DNA of 64,000 bases from the NCBI GenBank assembly GCA_024515975.1, contig JAMSKV010000002.1, positions 248,001 to 312,000 of the forward strand, written 5' to 3'. Within the stretch, counting starts at the first letter, position 1, and each line of letters starts with the position of its first letter. Below the pieces are notes generated by a model. That model searched no databases. It worked only from the letters and a program-made list of their open reading frames with translations, and was not told the origin of the DNA. Below are positions 56,480 to 64,000 of the stretch, piece after piece. The position numbers were made by a program, and so were the translations under genes. The stretch is from Endosaccharibacter trunci (GTDB lineage: Bacteria > Pseudomonadota > Alphaproteobacteria > Acetobacterales > Acetobacteraceae).

Positions 56480-57820
56480 ATGAGTGTGTTCTTTGCCGTG
56501 GGCCTGATCGTCGCCGCGATTGTCGCGATCATGGTGCTGATCTCGCGCCTGCGCCTCAATCCGTTCATCGCGTTGCTGACCATCTCGCTCGCCGTGGCGC
56601 TGATCGCCGGCATGCCGGCCGACAAGGTGGTGGCCTCGTTCGAGGCCGGCGCCGGACACGTGCTGGGCCATGTCGGAACGGTGATCGCGCTGGGCACCAT
56701 GCTCGGCAAGATGCTCACCGAATCCGGCGGCGCCGACCAGATCGCGCAGACCATCTCGCGCGCCGCCGGCCGACGCAGGGTGGACTGGGCGATGATGGTG
56801 ATCGGCCTGCTGGTGGGCCTGCCTGTGTTCTTCGAGATCGGCTTCGTTCTGCTGATCCCGATCGCCTTCGTGCTGGCCGACCGCACGCAGACGCCGCTGC
56901 TGCGCGTGGCGCTGCCGATGGGGGCCGCCCTGTCGGTCACGCATGCGCTGATCCCGCCGCATCCGGCCGCCCTGCTGGCCGTGTCGGCCTATCACGCCGA
57001 TATCGGCCGAACGATCCTGTGGGGCATCCTGATCGGCACGCCGATCGCGGTGATCGCCGGCCCCCTGTTCGGGCGCTTCGCCGCCGTGCGCGTGCCCATC
57101 ACCGAACACAACCCGCTGGCCGAACAGTTCGTCCGCAGCACGCCGCCGGACAACATGCCGAGCTTCGCCATCACGGTGTTCACCATCATGTTGCCTGTGG
57201 TGCTGATGCTGGTGGGGTCGGCGGCAAATTCCGTCAGCACACCGCACGGCGGCCTCAACACGCTGCTGCATTTCTTCGGCAACACCGACATCGCGCTGCT
57301 GGTGGCGACCCTGATGTCGTTCTACGTGCTGGGCACCGCGCGCGGCTTCTCGCAGGACACGGTGCTGCGATTCACCAACGAGTGTCTGGGCCCGACCGCG
57401 CTGATCATGCTGCTGGTGGGCGCCGGCGGCGGCTTCGGACGCGAACTGGTGGATAGCGGCGTGTCCAAGACGGTGACGGACGCGGCGCTGAACATCCACA
57501 TGCCTTTGCTGGTGCTGGCCTGGCTGCTGGCGGTGGTGGTGCGCGTGGCGGCCGGCTCCGCCACGGTGGCGATGGCCACCGCATCGAGCATCATGGGGCC
57601 GATCCTGGTCCATGGCGGTGGGGCCGCGCCGGAACTGATGGTGCTGGTGACCGGCGCCGGTTCGGTGGCGTTCGGCCCGCTGAACGATGCCGGCTTCTGG
57701 CAGATCAAGGAGTATCTGGGCCTGACCGTGTCGCAGACGGTGAAGACCTGGTCGGTGCTGGAAACGCTGATCGCCGTGTTCGGCCTGATCTTCTGCCTGC
57801 TCGCGTCGCTGGTCGCATGA
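56480..57820 (+). CDS. gntP: GntP-family gluconate:H+ symporter
   Basis: 446 residues with about 12-13 hydrophobic segments. GntP-family signatures are VFFEIGFVLLIPIAFVLA, ALPMGAALSVTHALIPPHPAAL and AAGSATVAMATASSIMGPI. It imports gluconate (or a close relative such as ketogluconate) with protons. It directly follows gno. The imported gluconate can be phosphorylated by GntK encoded at 18.6 kb. Some GntP relatives carry other hydroxy acids, but the gno neighbour supports gluconate or 5-ketogluconate. Confidence 0.92.
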   Translation: MSVFFAVGLIVAAIVAIMVLISRLRLNPFIALLTISLAVALIAGMPADKVVASFEAGAGHVLGHVGTVIALGTMLGKMLTESGGADQIAQTISRAAGRRRVDWAMMVIGLLVGLPVFFEIGFVLLIPIAFVLADRTQTPLLRVALPMGAALSVTHALIPPHPAALLAVSAYHADIGRTILWGILIGTPIAVIAGPLFGRFAAVRVPITEHNPLAEQFVRSTPPDNMPSFAITVFTIMLPVVLMLVGSAANSVSTPHGGLNTLLHFFGNTDIALLVATLMSFYVLGTARGFSQDTVLRFTNECLGPTALIMLLVGAGGGFGRELVDSGVSKTVTDAALNIHMPLLVLAWLLAVVVRVAAGSATVAMATASSIMGPILVHGGGAAPELMVLVTGAGSVAFGPLNDAGFWQIKEYLGLTVSQTVKTWSVLETLIAVFGLIFCLLASLVA

Positions 57821-58200
57821 GGCGCCAACCGCGCTGACGCGGGCAGCCCGGCGCGCAGAGCCTGGCCATCCTGAACTCGATCGCCCGGCCGCCGCATCGC
57901 GAGCACACCATCCGCGCCGCGAGATGCGCGACCGGCATGCGTCCGTCGCATTGCCGCAGCAGCAGCGCTCGAGTCGCACCATTCCCGCCACATCGGCGGC
58001 CCAGTCGCGCCATCGCGATAGGCGTTTCCGGCCACGGAAGTGGGGAGGAACGGCGGTTGGACATGAATGAGAATATATCAAGAACATCCACTGTCGTCAT
58101 GCGGCTCCGACTCCGGCCGGGGAAGGATGGAAATACCAGCGCCGGTGAACCGCTCTGTGCTCCGCGCCGTTGCCTCGGATTCTTGTAACGGAGTATTCCG
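57821..58200. other. GC-rich intergenic region after the gluconate permease gene
   Basis: 380 bp. No gene that I can support; open frames here have no homology and no ribosome sites. No clear terminator with a T-run is visible after gntP. From about 58060 the base composition falls, as expected for a promoter zone of the small lipoprotein gene, whose ribosome site CGGAG ends at about 58192. Confidence 0.4.
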
Positions 58201-58437
58201 ATGTCGAATTCTTGTTATACCGGCTTTATTGTTGCTGCATGTCTGGGGCTGGGTGCCTGCCAGTCCGGCGACGGGCTGGGAGCCGGCGCACCTGCGCCCG
58301 CGCCGCGCGCGGGATCTCTGGCCACCGGCCCTCTTCCGGCCATGATGCCTACCGCCACATCCGTCGGCGTGGCCGGCACCGGTCCGGCCGGCGCGAATGC
58401 CGCGGTCGGGGACGGAACCGCGATCATGGGGCGCTAA
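58201..58437 (+). CDS. Small lipoprotein
   Basis: 78 residues. The leader SNSCYTGFIVAACLGLGAC ends in a lipobox (Cys20), and the mature protein is a low-complexity Gly/Ala/Pro/Thr chain without visible domain. GGAG lies 9 bases before the ATG. Short lipoproteins of this type are widespread and hard to assign; a structural envelope role is conceivable. It precedes mucR by 90 bp but probably has no functional link to it. Confidence 0.6.
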   Translation: MSNSCYTGFIVAACLGLGACQSGDGLGAGAPAPAPRAGSLATGPLPAMMPTATSVGVAGTGPAGANAAVGDGTAIMGR

Positions 58438-58527
58438 ACGAATCGGGATTTATTTCAATTCGGTTATTTGGACGCTGGCGGTTCTTGTTGTAGATGGACC
58501 AAAACCAACAGCAATACGGATGTGGAC

Positions 58528-58992
58528 ATGGCGGAAGAAGACAATCAGGCAGTTCTCGCACTCACGGCGCAGATCGTCTCGGCCCACGTTTCTAACAATA
58601 CGGTACCGGCCGACGGACTGACGGCGCTGATCCGCCAGGTGCATCAGGCGCTGACCAGCGTGACTGCCGTGGCGATGGAGCCGGAGAAACCGCAGCCCGC
58701 CGTTCCGGTGAAGCGTTCCGTGTTCCCGGACTACATCGTCTGCCTCGAGGACGGGAAGAAGCTGAAGATGCTGAAGCGGCATCTTCAGAGCGCCTATAAC
58801 ATGACGCCGGAACAGTATCGCGAGCGCTGGGGGCTGCCGCAGGACTACCCCATGGTGGCGCCGAACTATGCCGAGCGCCGTTCCGCCCTTGCGCGACAGA
58901 TCGGCCTGGGCCGCAAGGATGGCCGCGTCGCGGCCGAGGCCGCAGCCGCCGAGCCGGTCGCGGTCAAGCCGGGTCGTCGCCGCAAGAGCTGA
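58528..58992 (+). CDS. mucR: Ros/MucR-family transcriptional regulator
   Basis: 154 residues. The core VFPDYIVCLEDGKKLKML, then KRHLQSAYNMTPEQYRERWGL, is characteristic of Ros/MucR proteins, which bind AT-rich promoters and control exopolysaccharide, motility and virulence in alphaproteobacteria. The classical zinc ligands are incomplete: one Cys is replaced by Asp (CLED) and the second His of the finger is replaced (QSAY in place of a THY-like segment). Similar zinc-free Ros homologues are known. The C-terminal tail is basic. It is transcribed convergently with the aldehyde dehydrogenase gene and followed by a strong hairpin terminator. Confidence 0.92.
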   Translation: MAEEDNQAVLALTAQIVSAHVSNNTVPADGLTALIRQVHQALTSVTAVAMEPEKPQPAVPVKRSVFPDYIVCLEDGKKLKMLKRHLQSAYNMTPEQYRERWGLPQDYPMVAPNYAERRSALARQIGLGRKDGRVAAEAAAAEPVAVKPGRRRKS

Positions 58993-59017
58993 TCCGGTCC
59001 TCCGGAGACGAAACGAT

Positions 59018-59046
59018 CCCCCGCGGCTTGCCGCGGGGGTTTTCGT
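59018..59046. terminator. Rho-independent terminator between convergent genes
   Basis: CCCCCGCGG (59018-59026) pairs perfectly with CCGCGGGGG (59031-59039) around CTTG and is followed by TTTTCG. It lies between the ends of mucR (plus) and the aldehyde dehydrogenase gene (minus); on the minus strand CGTTTCG follows the stem. Confidence 0.88.
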
Positions 59047-59057
59047 TTCTGGAAGCG

Positions 59058-60500
59058 TCAGTGCGGCTTGCCGCCGTCGCTCCGGCCCAGCATCAAGGGC
59101 AGGATCAGGCGGGTCAGCGTGCCATGCGGCGGCGCCATCACGGTGAAGCCGCTGAAGCGTCCCTGACGATACACGCCGCGATCGTGCGAGAAGCGATCGA
59201 ACCCGGCCTTGCCGTGATAGGTGCCGGTGCCGCTCGGGCCGATGCCGCCGAACGGCAGGGCCGTCTGGGCGCAATGCAGCAGCGTGCCGTTGATGGTCGC
59301 GCCGCCGGACAGGGTTCGCGACAGGATATGCCGTTCGGTGGCCGCGTCGTCGGTGAAAGCGTAGAGCGCCAGCGGGCGCGGCCTGGCGTTCACGTAACGG
59401 ATCGCGTCCGGCAGCGAGCGGTAGCCGACGATGGGCAGAACCGGGCCGAAAATCTCTTCCCGCATCGCCGCCACGCTGTCCGGCGTATCGAGCAGCAGCG
59501 TCGGCACCATGCGCTTCGATCGTTCCGCGTCCCCTGCTTCGGCCGCGTGGCTGACGTCGCGCAACACCCGAGCGCCGGCGCCCTTCGCCTCCTCGACGAC
59601 GGCCTGGAGGCGGTCGAGATGCCGGGTCGAAATAATGGTGCTGTAGTCGTCGTTGTTGGCGATATGAGGGTAGAGTGCCGCGGCGCTCTCCACGCATGCG
59701 GCGGCGAACGCCTCCACGCGGTCTTCCGGCACCAGCACATAGTCCGGCGCGATGCAGGTCTGGCCGGCATTGAACAATTTGCCGACCATGAGCGTGCGGG
59801 CGGTGCGGTCGAGCGGCGCGTCCGGCGCGACGATGGCCGGGCTCTTTCCGCCCAGTTCCAGCGTCACGGGCACCAGCCCGTCCGCCGCGGCGTGCATCAC
59901 CGCCGTGCCGACGCGGGTCGAGCCGGTGAACAGCAGATGGTCGAAGGGCAGCGCCGTGAAGCTCTGCGCCACAGCCGCATCGCCATCCACCACGGCGACG
60001 CGGTCGGCCGGGAACGCGCGGGCGAGTTCGCGTCGCAGCAGGGCGGCGAAGCGCGGCGTGGCCTCCGAGGGTTTCAGCATCGCCCTGTTGCCGGCCGCCA
60101 GCGCGTCCACCAGCGGACCGACCGACAGGAAAAGCGGATAGTTCCAAGGCGATACGATACCGACGCAACCGAGCGGGCGCTTTTCCACCCAGGCCCGCCC
60201 GGGCTGGAACGTGACCCCGACGGGCGCGCGCCTCGGGCGCATCCAGGACCGCAGATGGGTGTGGGCGAAGCGGATCGCCGCGCGCAGCGGCACGAGCTCC
60301 GCCAGCACGGTTTCGGGGTAGGCGCGATGGCCGAAATCGGCCGAGATCGCGGCATGGAAACGATCGGCAGCATCCGACAGCACGGCGTCCAGGGCCGAGA
60401 GATGGGCGCGCCGTTCGGCCAGTGACGGTTCGCCGGCTTTTGCCGCGGCGGCGCGCTGCGCATCGAGGGTCGCGCGCAAATCCAGGGCTGCATCGGGCAT
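59058..60500 (-). CDS. Coniferyl-aldehyde-type aldehyde dehydrogenase
   Basis: 480 residues from ATG 60500. The N-terminus (RAHLSALDAVLSDAADRFHAAISADFGHR) and the short total length match the CALDH/CalB branch of class-3-like aldehyde dehydrogenases. Catalytic Cys249 is in FNAGQTCIAPD, general-base Glu215 in LELGGKSP, and the cofactor region has SPWNYPL and FTGSTRVG. The C-terminus has a hydrophobic/basic end (HGTLTRLILPLMLG) that may touch the membrane, as in fatty-aldehyde dehydrogenases. It oxidises aromatic or long-chain aldehydes to acids; which ones is not visible. Longer frames upstream lack homology. It is divergent from the S49 peptidase gene. Confidence 0.9.
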   Translation of the reverse strand: MPDAALDLRATLDAQRAAAAKAGEPSLAERRAHLSALDAVLSDAADRFHAAISADFGHRAYPETVLAELVPLRAAIRFAHTHLRSWMRPRRAPVGVTFQPGRAWVEKRPLGCVGIVSPWNYPLFLSVGPLVDALAAGNRAMLKPSEATPRFAALLRRELARAFPADRVAVVDGDAAVAQSFTALPFDHLLFTGSTRVGTAVMHAAADGLVPVTLELGGKSPAIVAPDAPLDRTARTLMVGKLFNAGQTCIAPDYVLVPEDRVEAFAAACVESAAALYPHIANNDDYSTIISTRHLDRLQAVVEEAKGAGARVLRDVSHAAEAGDAERSKRMVPTLLLDTPDSVAAMREEIFGPVLPIVGYRSLPDAIRYVNARPRPLALYAFTDDAATERHILSRTLSGGATINGTLLHCAQTALPFGGIGPSGTGTYHGKAGFDRFSHDRGVYRQGRFSGFTVMAPPHGTLTRLILPLMLGRSDGGKPH

Positions 60501-60601
60501 GGCGTTTCTGTGCTCCAGGCCGCCCTGGCGGACCGTGTTCCGGCTTTTCAAGCGGCCTGCTTCCACCATAGGCTCGGCCGGGCAAGGGCTGGAACCATCG
60601 C

Positions 60602-61573
60602 ATGAGTCTCGACGCCGATCTGTTGCTGGACCGGTTGCGTTTGAAGCGCCGGCTATTGTGGTGGCGCGTGGGCGCGATCGGTCTGCTGGCGGGCGTTCTG
60701 CTTCTGTCGGCACGGATCGGTGCCGGCGGGCACGGCATCGTATCCGGGCCGCATCTCGTGCGCCTGCGCGTGGACGGCGTGATCGCCGAGAACCGGCAGC
60801 GTCTGGACGAGATCGACCGTGCTGCCGACGACAGCAGCGTCAAGGGCATGATCCTGGCGATCGACAGCCCGGGCGGGTCGGTTTCCGGCGGCGAGTCGCT
60901 GCATGATGCGATTGCCCGTTTCGCGGCGAAGAAGCCGGTGGTGGTGACCATGGGCGGCGTCGCGGCGTCGGCCGGCTACATGATCGCCGTGCCCGCCGCC
61001 CGCATCTACGCTTCCAACGCCACGCTGACCGGCTCGATCGGCGTGATCCTGCAGAGCCCGGACCTGTCCGGCCTGCTGGGCAAGATCGGCGTGTCGGTGG
61101 ACGAGCTGGTCTCCGGCCCGCTCAAAGGGCAGCCGAGCGTGGTGAAGCCCTTGTCGCCTGAAGGGCGGGCGATGCTGCAGGGCGTCGTGACCGATCTGTT
61201 CGACCAGTTCGTCGCCATGGTGGCGTCTGGCCGTCATATGGATGAGGCGCGGGTGCGCGCCTTGGCGGATGGCAGGCCTTACACCGGGCATCAGGCGCTG
61301 GGGCTCGGTCTGATCGACGCGATCGGCGGCGAGCGCGAGGCGCGGATCTGGCTGGCGCAGAACCGCTCGATCCCGCAAAGCATGGCGGTGGAACCGTTGC
61401 GGCCTCCACACAGGCAGGGTTGGCTGCGCGGGCGGATCGGCAGCCTGGCGAGCGGTCTGGGAGCCGCCGCGATGACGGGCGCACTCGATACGCTTCCGAG
61501 CGGAATTTCAATGAAAGTCCTTTCCGCGCAAGGGGTTGCGCTTGACGGAGCCGTATCCCTCTGGCAGCCTTGA
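60602..61573 (+). CDS. sppA: S49-family signal peptide peptidase (SppA-like)
   Basis: 323 residues, the short SppA36A-like form. One N-terminal membrane helix ([15 protein letters not shown]) is followed by the Clp/crotonase-like fold: [14 protein letters not shown], the nucleophile region [16 protein letters not shown] with Ser in ASAGY, and SGPLKGQPS, which should hold the base Lys. The active site faces the periplasm. It degrades cleaved signal peptides in the membrane. The gene is 19 bp upstream of ihfB, an arrangement seen in many alphaproteobacteria. Confidence 0.92.
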   Translation: MSLDADLLLDRLRLKRRLLWWRVGAIGLLAGVLLLSARIGAGGHGIVSGPHLVRLRVDGVIAENRQRLDEIDRAADDSSVKGMILAIDSPGGSVSGGESLHDAIARFAAKKPVVVTMGGVAASAGYMIAVPAARIYASNATLTGSIGVILQSPDLSGLLGKIGVSVDELVSGPLKGQPSVVKPLSPEGRAMLQGVVTDLFDQFVAMVASGRHMDEARVRALADGRPYTGHQALGLGLIDAIGGEREARIWLAQNRSIPQSMAVEPLRPPHRQGWLRGRIGSLASGLGAAAMTGALDTLPSGISMKVLSAQGVALDGAVSLWQP

Positions 61574-61592
61574 GAGCGCAGAAGGAGCTCGG

Positions 61593-61892
61593 ATGACCAA
61601 GTCGGAATTGATCGACGAGCTGGCTGCGGCGAATCCCCATCTGCAGAGCCGGGACGTCGAACTGATCGTGTCCACGATCTTCGACGAGGTCTCGGCGGCG
61701 TTGGCCCGGGGTGAGCGCGTGGAACTGCGCGGCTTCGGCGCCTTCACCGTCAAGCAGCGCGATGCCCGCACCGGCCGCAATCCTCGTACGGGCGAGCCGG
61801 TATCGGTGGACGAGAAGGTGGTGCCGTTCTTCAAGGCCGGCAAGGAACTGCGCGAGCGTGTGAACCAGCGCGGCAACACGCGCGGTCGCTGA
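61593..61892 (+). CDS. ihfB: Integration host factor, beta subunit
   Basis: 99 residues of the HU/IHF fold. [17 protein letters not shown] starts the dimerisation helices; [25 protein letters not shown] is the DNA-binding arm with the Asn-Pro at its tip (quoted in part: [18 protein letters not shown]). IHF bends DNA and takes part in replication, transcription and site-specific recombination. AAGGAG lies 6-7 bases before ATG 61593. It is coupled with sppA upstream. Confidence 0.95.
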   Translation: MTKSELIDELAAANPHLQSRDVELIVSTIFDEVSAALARGERVELRGFGAFTVKQRDARTGRNPRTGEPVSVDEKVVPFFKAGKELRERVNQRGNTRGR

Positions 61893-62004
61893 TGTCCGAG
61901 CCGTCGCCCCGGGGATGCGGCGGCCTTGTCTCCCGGCATCCGGTTCGCTAACTCCGCCCCGCGCAGCCTCCGTGCCGATACGGAACGCCCCCGAAAGAAG
62001 CACG

Positions 62005-63555
62005 ATGCCGGCAACGGTTCAGTTCGAGACGACGCCGCACGAGCCGGCAGGCCCTTTTCTGCGTCTGTGGCATTGCGTTCCGGTTCTGGTCGCGCTGCTG
62101 CTGCCGTTGCGGCTGATCCTGTCCTATATCGGCGACCCCGCGGTGCCCGGCAATCATGGCCGGTTTCCGAATGGATGGTGGGGCTGGTGGGACCAGTCGC
62201 AGTATCTCCTGTCGGCCCGTTCGCTCGCCGCAGGCGATCTGGCGCCGGGACATCACTGGTACCCGACGGGCTACGCGATGCTCGGCGCGCCGTTCACGCT
62301 ATTGTCGGAGCTGCATCCCTATCTGCTGCCCGATCTGGCTTGCGTCGTGCTGGCGCTGTTCGGCTTTCTCGCCTTCGCCCGCGCCCTCGGGGTCGGGCGC
62401 AGCGTGGCGTCGCTCCTGTTCTTCTATGCCGTCGCCGGCACCGGGCCGCTCCGCAGCGTCTGGGCCGAGCCCTGGAATACCACCTTGTCCGCCGCGCTGA
62501 TCTGGGGCTTGCTCGGACTGACGGCGCGCCACCTGTCGGTCGTCGGCGACGCGGCGGTCCGGCGGTTCGGACGCATGGTCGCCCTGGGCGCGATCGCCGG
62601 CTTCATGCCGATGACGCGCCCCACAGACACGCTTCTGGTGGTGATCTGGGCCGCTGGCGCGGGCGTGATCGCGCTCTCCATGCGCCGATTGACGCCGGCC
62701 GATGCCGGCGCCCTGCTGCTGGGCGCGGTCCTGTCGTTCGTGCCGTCGGCTTCGTTGTGGTTCGCCATCCATGGCACGGCTCCGAGCGACTATGTGCGCA
62801 ATTCCGCTGCCCTGGGTTTCGATTGGGGGACGCTCGGCTGGCGCGCCTATCTGTTGCTCGTCTCGCCGCGTCCCTGGTTTCCGGACGGGGCCGGCATGCT
62901 GGCGATGCTGCCCTGGCTGATCCCGTCTGTAGGCGGTCTGCTCGCCTTTCCCTGGCTGGTGCGCGGCCTGGCGTTTCGGCTCGCCCTGCTGCTGGCGGCG
63001 ATGATCGTCTGCTATTCGGCCCTCTTCTGCTCGTATGTCGATCTGATTCCGCCCGGGCTCTGGCGCTACAACAACATCCATTATTTCAAATGGGCACTGC
63101 CGGGCATGATCCTGTTCGGCTGGCTCCTGGTGCGGCAGCTCGCGGCCGGACCCGGGCGTCCGGGATTTCGCGGCGCGATCCTGGCCAGTGTCGCCGCTCT
63201 TCTGATCGCCGATCTGCGACTCGTGCCGCGTCGTGCCGGAGCCGCCGCCCCGGCCTGGATGGTGCAGGTTCAGGGCGCCGTGCCGGGTTGGGACGAGAGC
63301 TATTTCGGTCACATCACCCTTCGGGACTCGCGCGGCGAGCTGCTCTCGATCCGCGATTTCCGCGCGCTCCCGGACGAGCAAGGCTGGCGGTTCATCGCCC
63401 TGAGGAGGCCCTTCGAAGGGCCTCTCCGCATCTCCGGTATCGGTCATTGGCCGGATGGCGCGATCGGCCCTGGGACGGCGGGCATAACGCGATGGACCCG
63501 TGTTTTGGGTTTCAGGCTCCCCTTCAAGCATGGACGTCATACCGTCTGGCCATGA
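62005..63555 (+). CDS. Polytopic membrane protein, possibly GT-C-type glycosyltransferase
   Basis: 516 residues from ATG 62005 (AAAGAAG upstream). About ten to twelve hydrophobic segments follow a first helix (VPVLVALLLPLRLILSYIG). A large periplasm-like loop after helix 1 contains GWWDQSQYLLSARSLAAGDL and WYPTGYAMLGAPF, and another has RPTDTLLVV. The layout (a first loop with acidic residues, many helices and a soluble C-terminal domain of about 110 residues) is like GT-C polyprenyl-sugar transferases, yet no signature is conclusive. The function is unassigned, and envelope glycan modification is only an inference. Confidence 0.6.
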   Translation: MPATVQFETTPHEPAGPFLRLWHCVPVLVALLLPLRLILSYIGDPAVPGNHGRFPNGWWGWWDQSQYLLSARSLAAGDLAPGHHWYPTGYAMLGAPFTLLSELHPYLLPDLACVVLALFGFLAFARALGVGRSVASLLFFYAVAGTGPLRSVWAEPWNTTLSAALIWGLLGLTARHLSVVGDAAVRRFGRMVALGAIAGFMPMTRPTDTLLVVIWAAGAGVIALSMRRLTPADAGALLLGAVLSFVPSASLWFAIHGTAPSDYVRNSAALGFDWGTLGWRAYLLLVSPRPWFPDGAGMLAMLPWLIPSVGGLLAFPWLVRGLAFRLALLLAAMIVCYSALFCSYVDLIPPGLWRYNNIHYFKWALPGMILFGWLLVRQLAAGPGRPGFRGAILASVAALLIADLRLVPRRAGAAAPAWMVQVQGAVPGWDESYFGHITLRDSRGELLSIRDFRALPDEQGWRFIALRRPFEGPLRISGIGHWPDGAIGPGTAGITRWTRVLGFRLPFKHGRHTVWP

Positions 63556-63611
63556 CGAAAACCGGGAAGCGATGCGGCATCGCAACAGGCGTGGTTCGAG
63601 GGCAACAGCTT

Positions 63612-63640
63612 AACCGAAGGTAAACGGTTCTTTCTCTGTT
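63612..63640 (+). terminator. Weak hairpin after the membrane-protein gene
   Basis: AACCG-AAGGTAAA-CGGTT followed by CTTTCTCTGTT. The stem is short and the T-run is broken, so termination here is uncertain. Confidence 0.25.
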
Positions 63641-63680
63641 CCTGGACGGGAAGGGGGCGACCGCTTATCGTCACCCTCGC

Positions 63681-64000
63681 ATGACGCACTCCCGGCCAGT
63701 CCATACAATGCGCTTCGTTCTCGTCACGCTGCTTCTGGCGGCTGGCGTCCTGGCGCTCCCGGCTCTGGCGCATGGAACCGGCGCACGGGCGGCGCAGATC
63801 GGCCGCCACCGCGCCAGCGTGTCTGCGCCCGGCGCGCATCATGCCATTCGGCCCGTTCGGATCGCCCTGCACAGCCGGCATCGTCGTCTCGGCGGCAGCC
63901 TCGTCCGCTGCACCTCGCTGCAGCAGCCGCGCGGCAACGGCCGCATGGCCTCCGGCCATCATGGCGCGGGCACTTTCGCTCCCACCAGTCAGGCCGTGTT
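63681..64000 (+). CDS. Exported protein of unknown function, cut by the window edge
   Basis: The frame from ATG 63681 (alternative ATG 63708) is open to the right edge, giving about 106 residues. Starting at the second Met, the leader RFVLVTLLLAAGVLALPALAHG is a typical signal peptide. The following part is rich in His, Arg, Ala and Gly (for example HRHRRLGGSLVRC). No domain can be recognised in the visible portion. A longer protein probably continues beyond the window. Confidence 0.55.
   Translation, partial: MTHSRPVHTMRFVLVTLLLAAGVLALPALAHGTGARAAQIGRHRASVSAPGAHHAIRPVRIALHSRHRRLGGSLVRCTSLQQPRGNGRMASGHHGAGTFAPTSQAV

Overview
The window reads as a high-GC alphaproteobacterial chromosome, most likely an acetic acid bacterium (Acetobacteraceae; Gluconacetobacter/Gluconobacter-like). 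This is inferred from three things: a pentose-phosphate operon with a fused transaldolase/glucose-6-phosphate isomerase, a gluconate 5-dehydrogenase next to a GntP gluconate permease, and a Ros/MucR regulator. No 16S rRNA or other phylogenetic marker is present, so the genus is not fixed.

Layout. 1-0.3 kb: the end of a PhnD-like binding protein. 0.5-2.85 kb (minus): a type II NADH dehydrogenase followed by the C-terminal remnant of a TonB-dependent receptor. 3.0-7.5 kb: an RND efflux pair (adaptor plus HAE1-type pump) behind a palindromic operator candidate. 7.75-19.6 kb: the central carbon block tkt, tal-pgi fusion, gnd, zwf, two Cof-type HAD phosphatases, pgl, rpiA, gntK, UPF0178; from zwf to the UPF0178 gene most junctions overlap or nearly touch. 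19.7-20.2 kb: an exported PRC-barrel protein and a bidirectional terminator. 20.2-29.1 kb (minus): a translationally coupled run of zinc-finger gene, polA and a five-gene peptide ABC transporter. 29.2-30.3 kb: a lipoprotein alpha/beta hydrolase, then tRNA-Arg(CCG).

From the tRNA to about 50.7 kb the sequence looks like an accessory island: lower GC in places, one- and two-gene enzyme cassettes with their own regulators (LysR, TetR, AraC), two decayed IS5-family elements and a double-frameshifted DUF302 gene. It carries an SDR/hydrolase/NmrA group, a persulfide-dioxygenase-like Blh fusion, an esterase, a CPBP protease, and a six-gene operon (two SDRs, RND adaptor, pump, outer-membrane channel, AraC regulator) divergent from a TetR gene, with a 25-bp direct repeat in between. 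No integrase survives.

From 50.75 kb core-like sequence resumes: LLM flavin oxidoreductase, stress-type SDR, DUF985 cupin, VOC protein, shikimate-dehydrogenase-like protein, a cassette of three tiny envelope proteins, gluconate 5-dehydrogenase and gluconate permease, a small lipoprotein, MucR, coniferyl-aldehyde-type dehydrogenase, S49 peptidase, IHF-beta, a polytopic membrane protein and a cut-off exported protein.

Metabolically, GntP import, gluconokinase and the oxidative and non-oxidative pentose-phosphate enzymes form one route for gluconate carbon, and gluconate 5-dehydrogenase connects gluconate with 5-ketogluconate. I found no CRISPR array, phage genes or clearly new defence system. 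The most novel-looking items are the tiny coupled membrane-protein cassette, the paired HAD phosphatases inside the pentose-phosphate operon, and the SDR-RND efflux operon.
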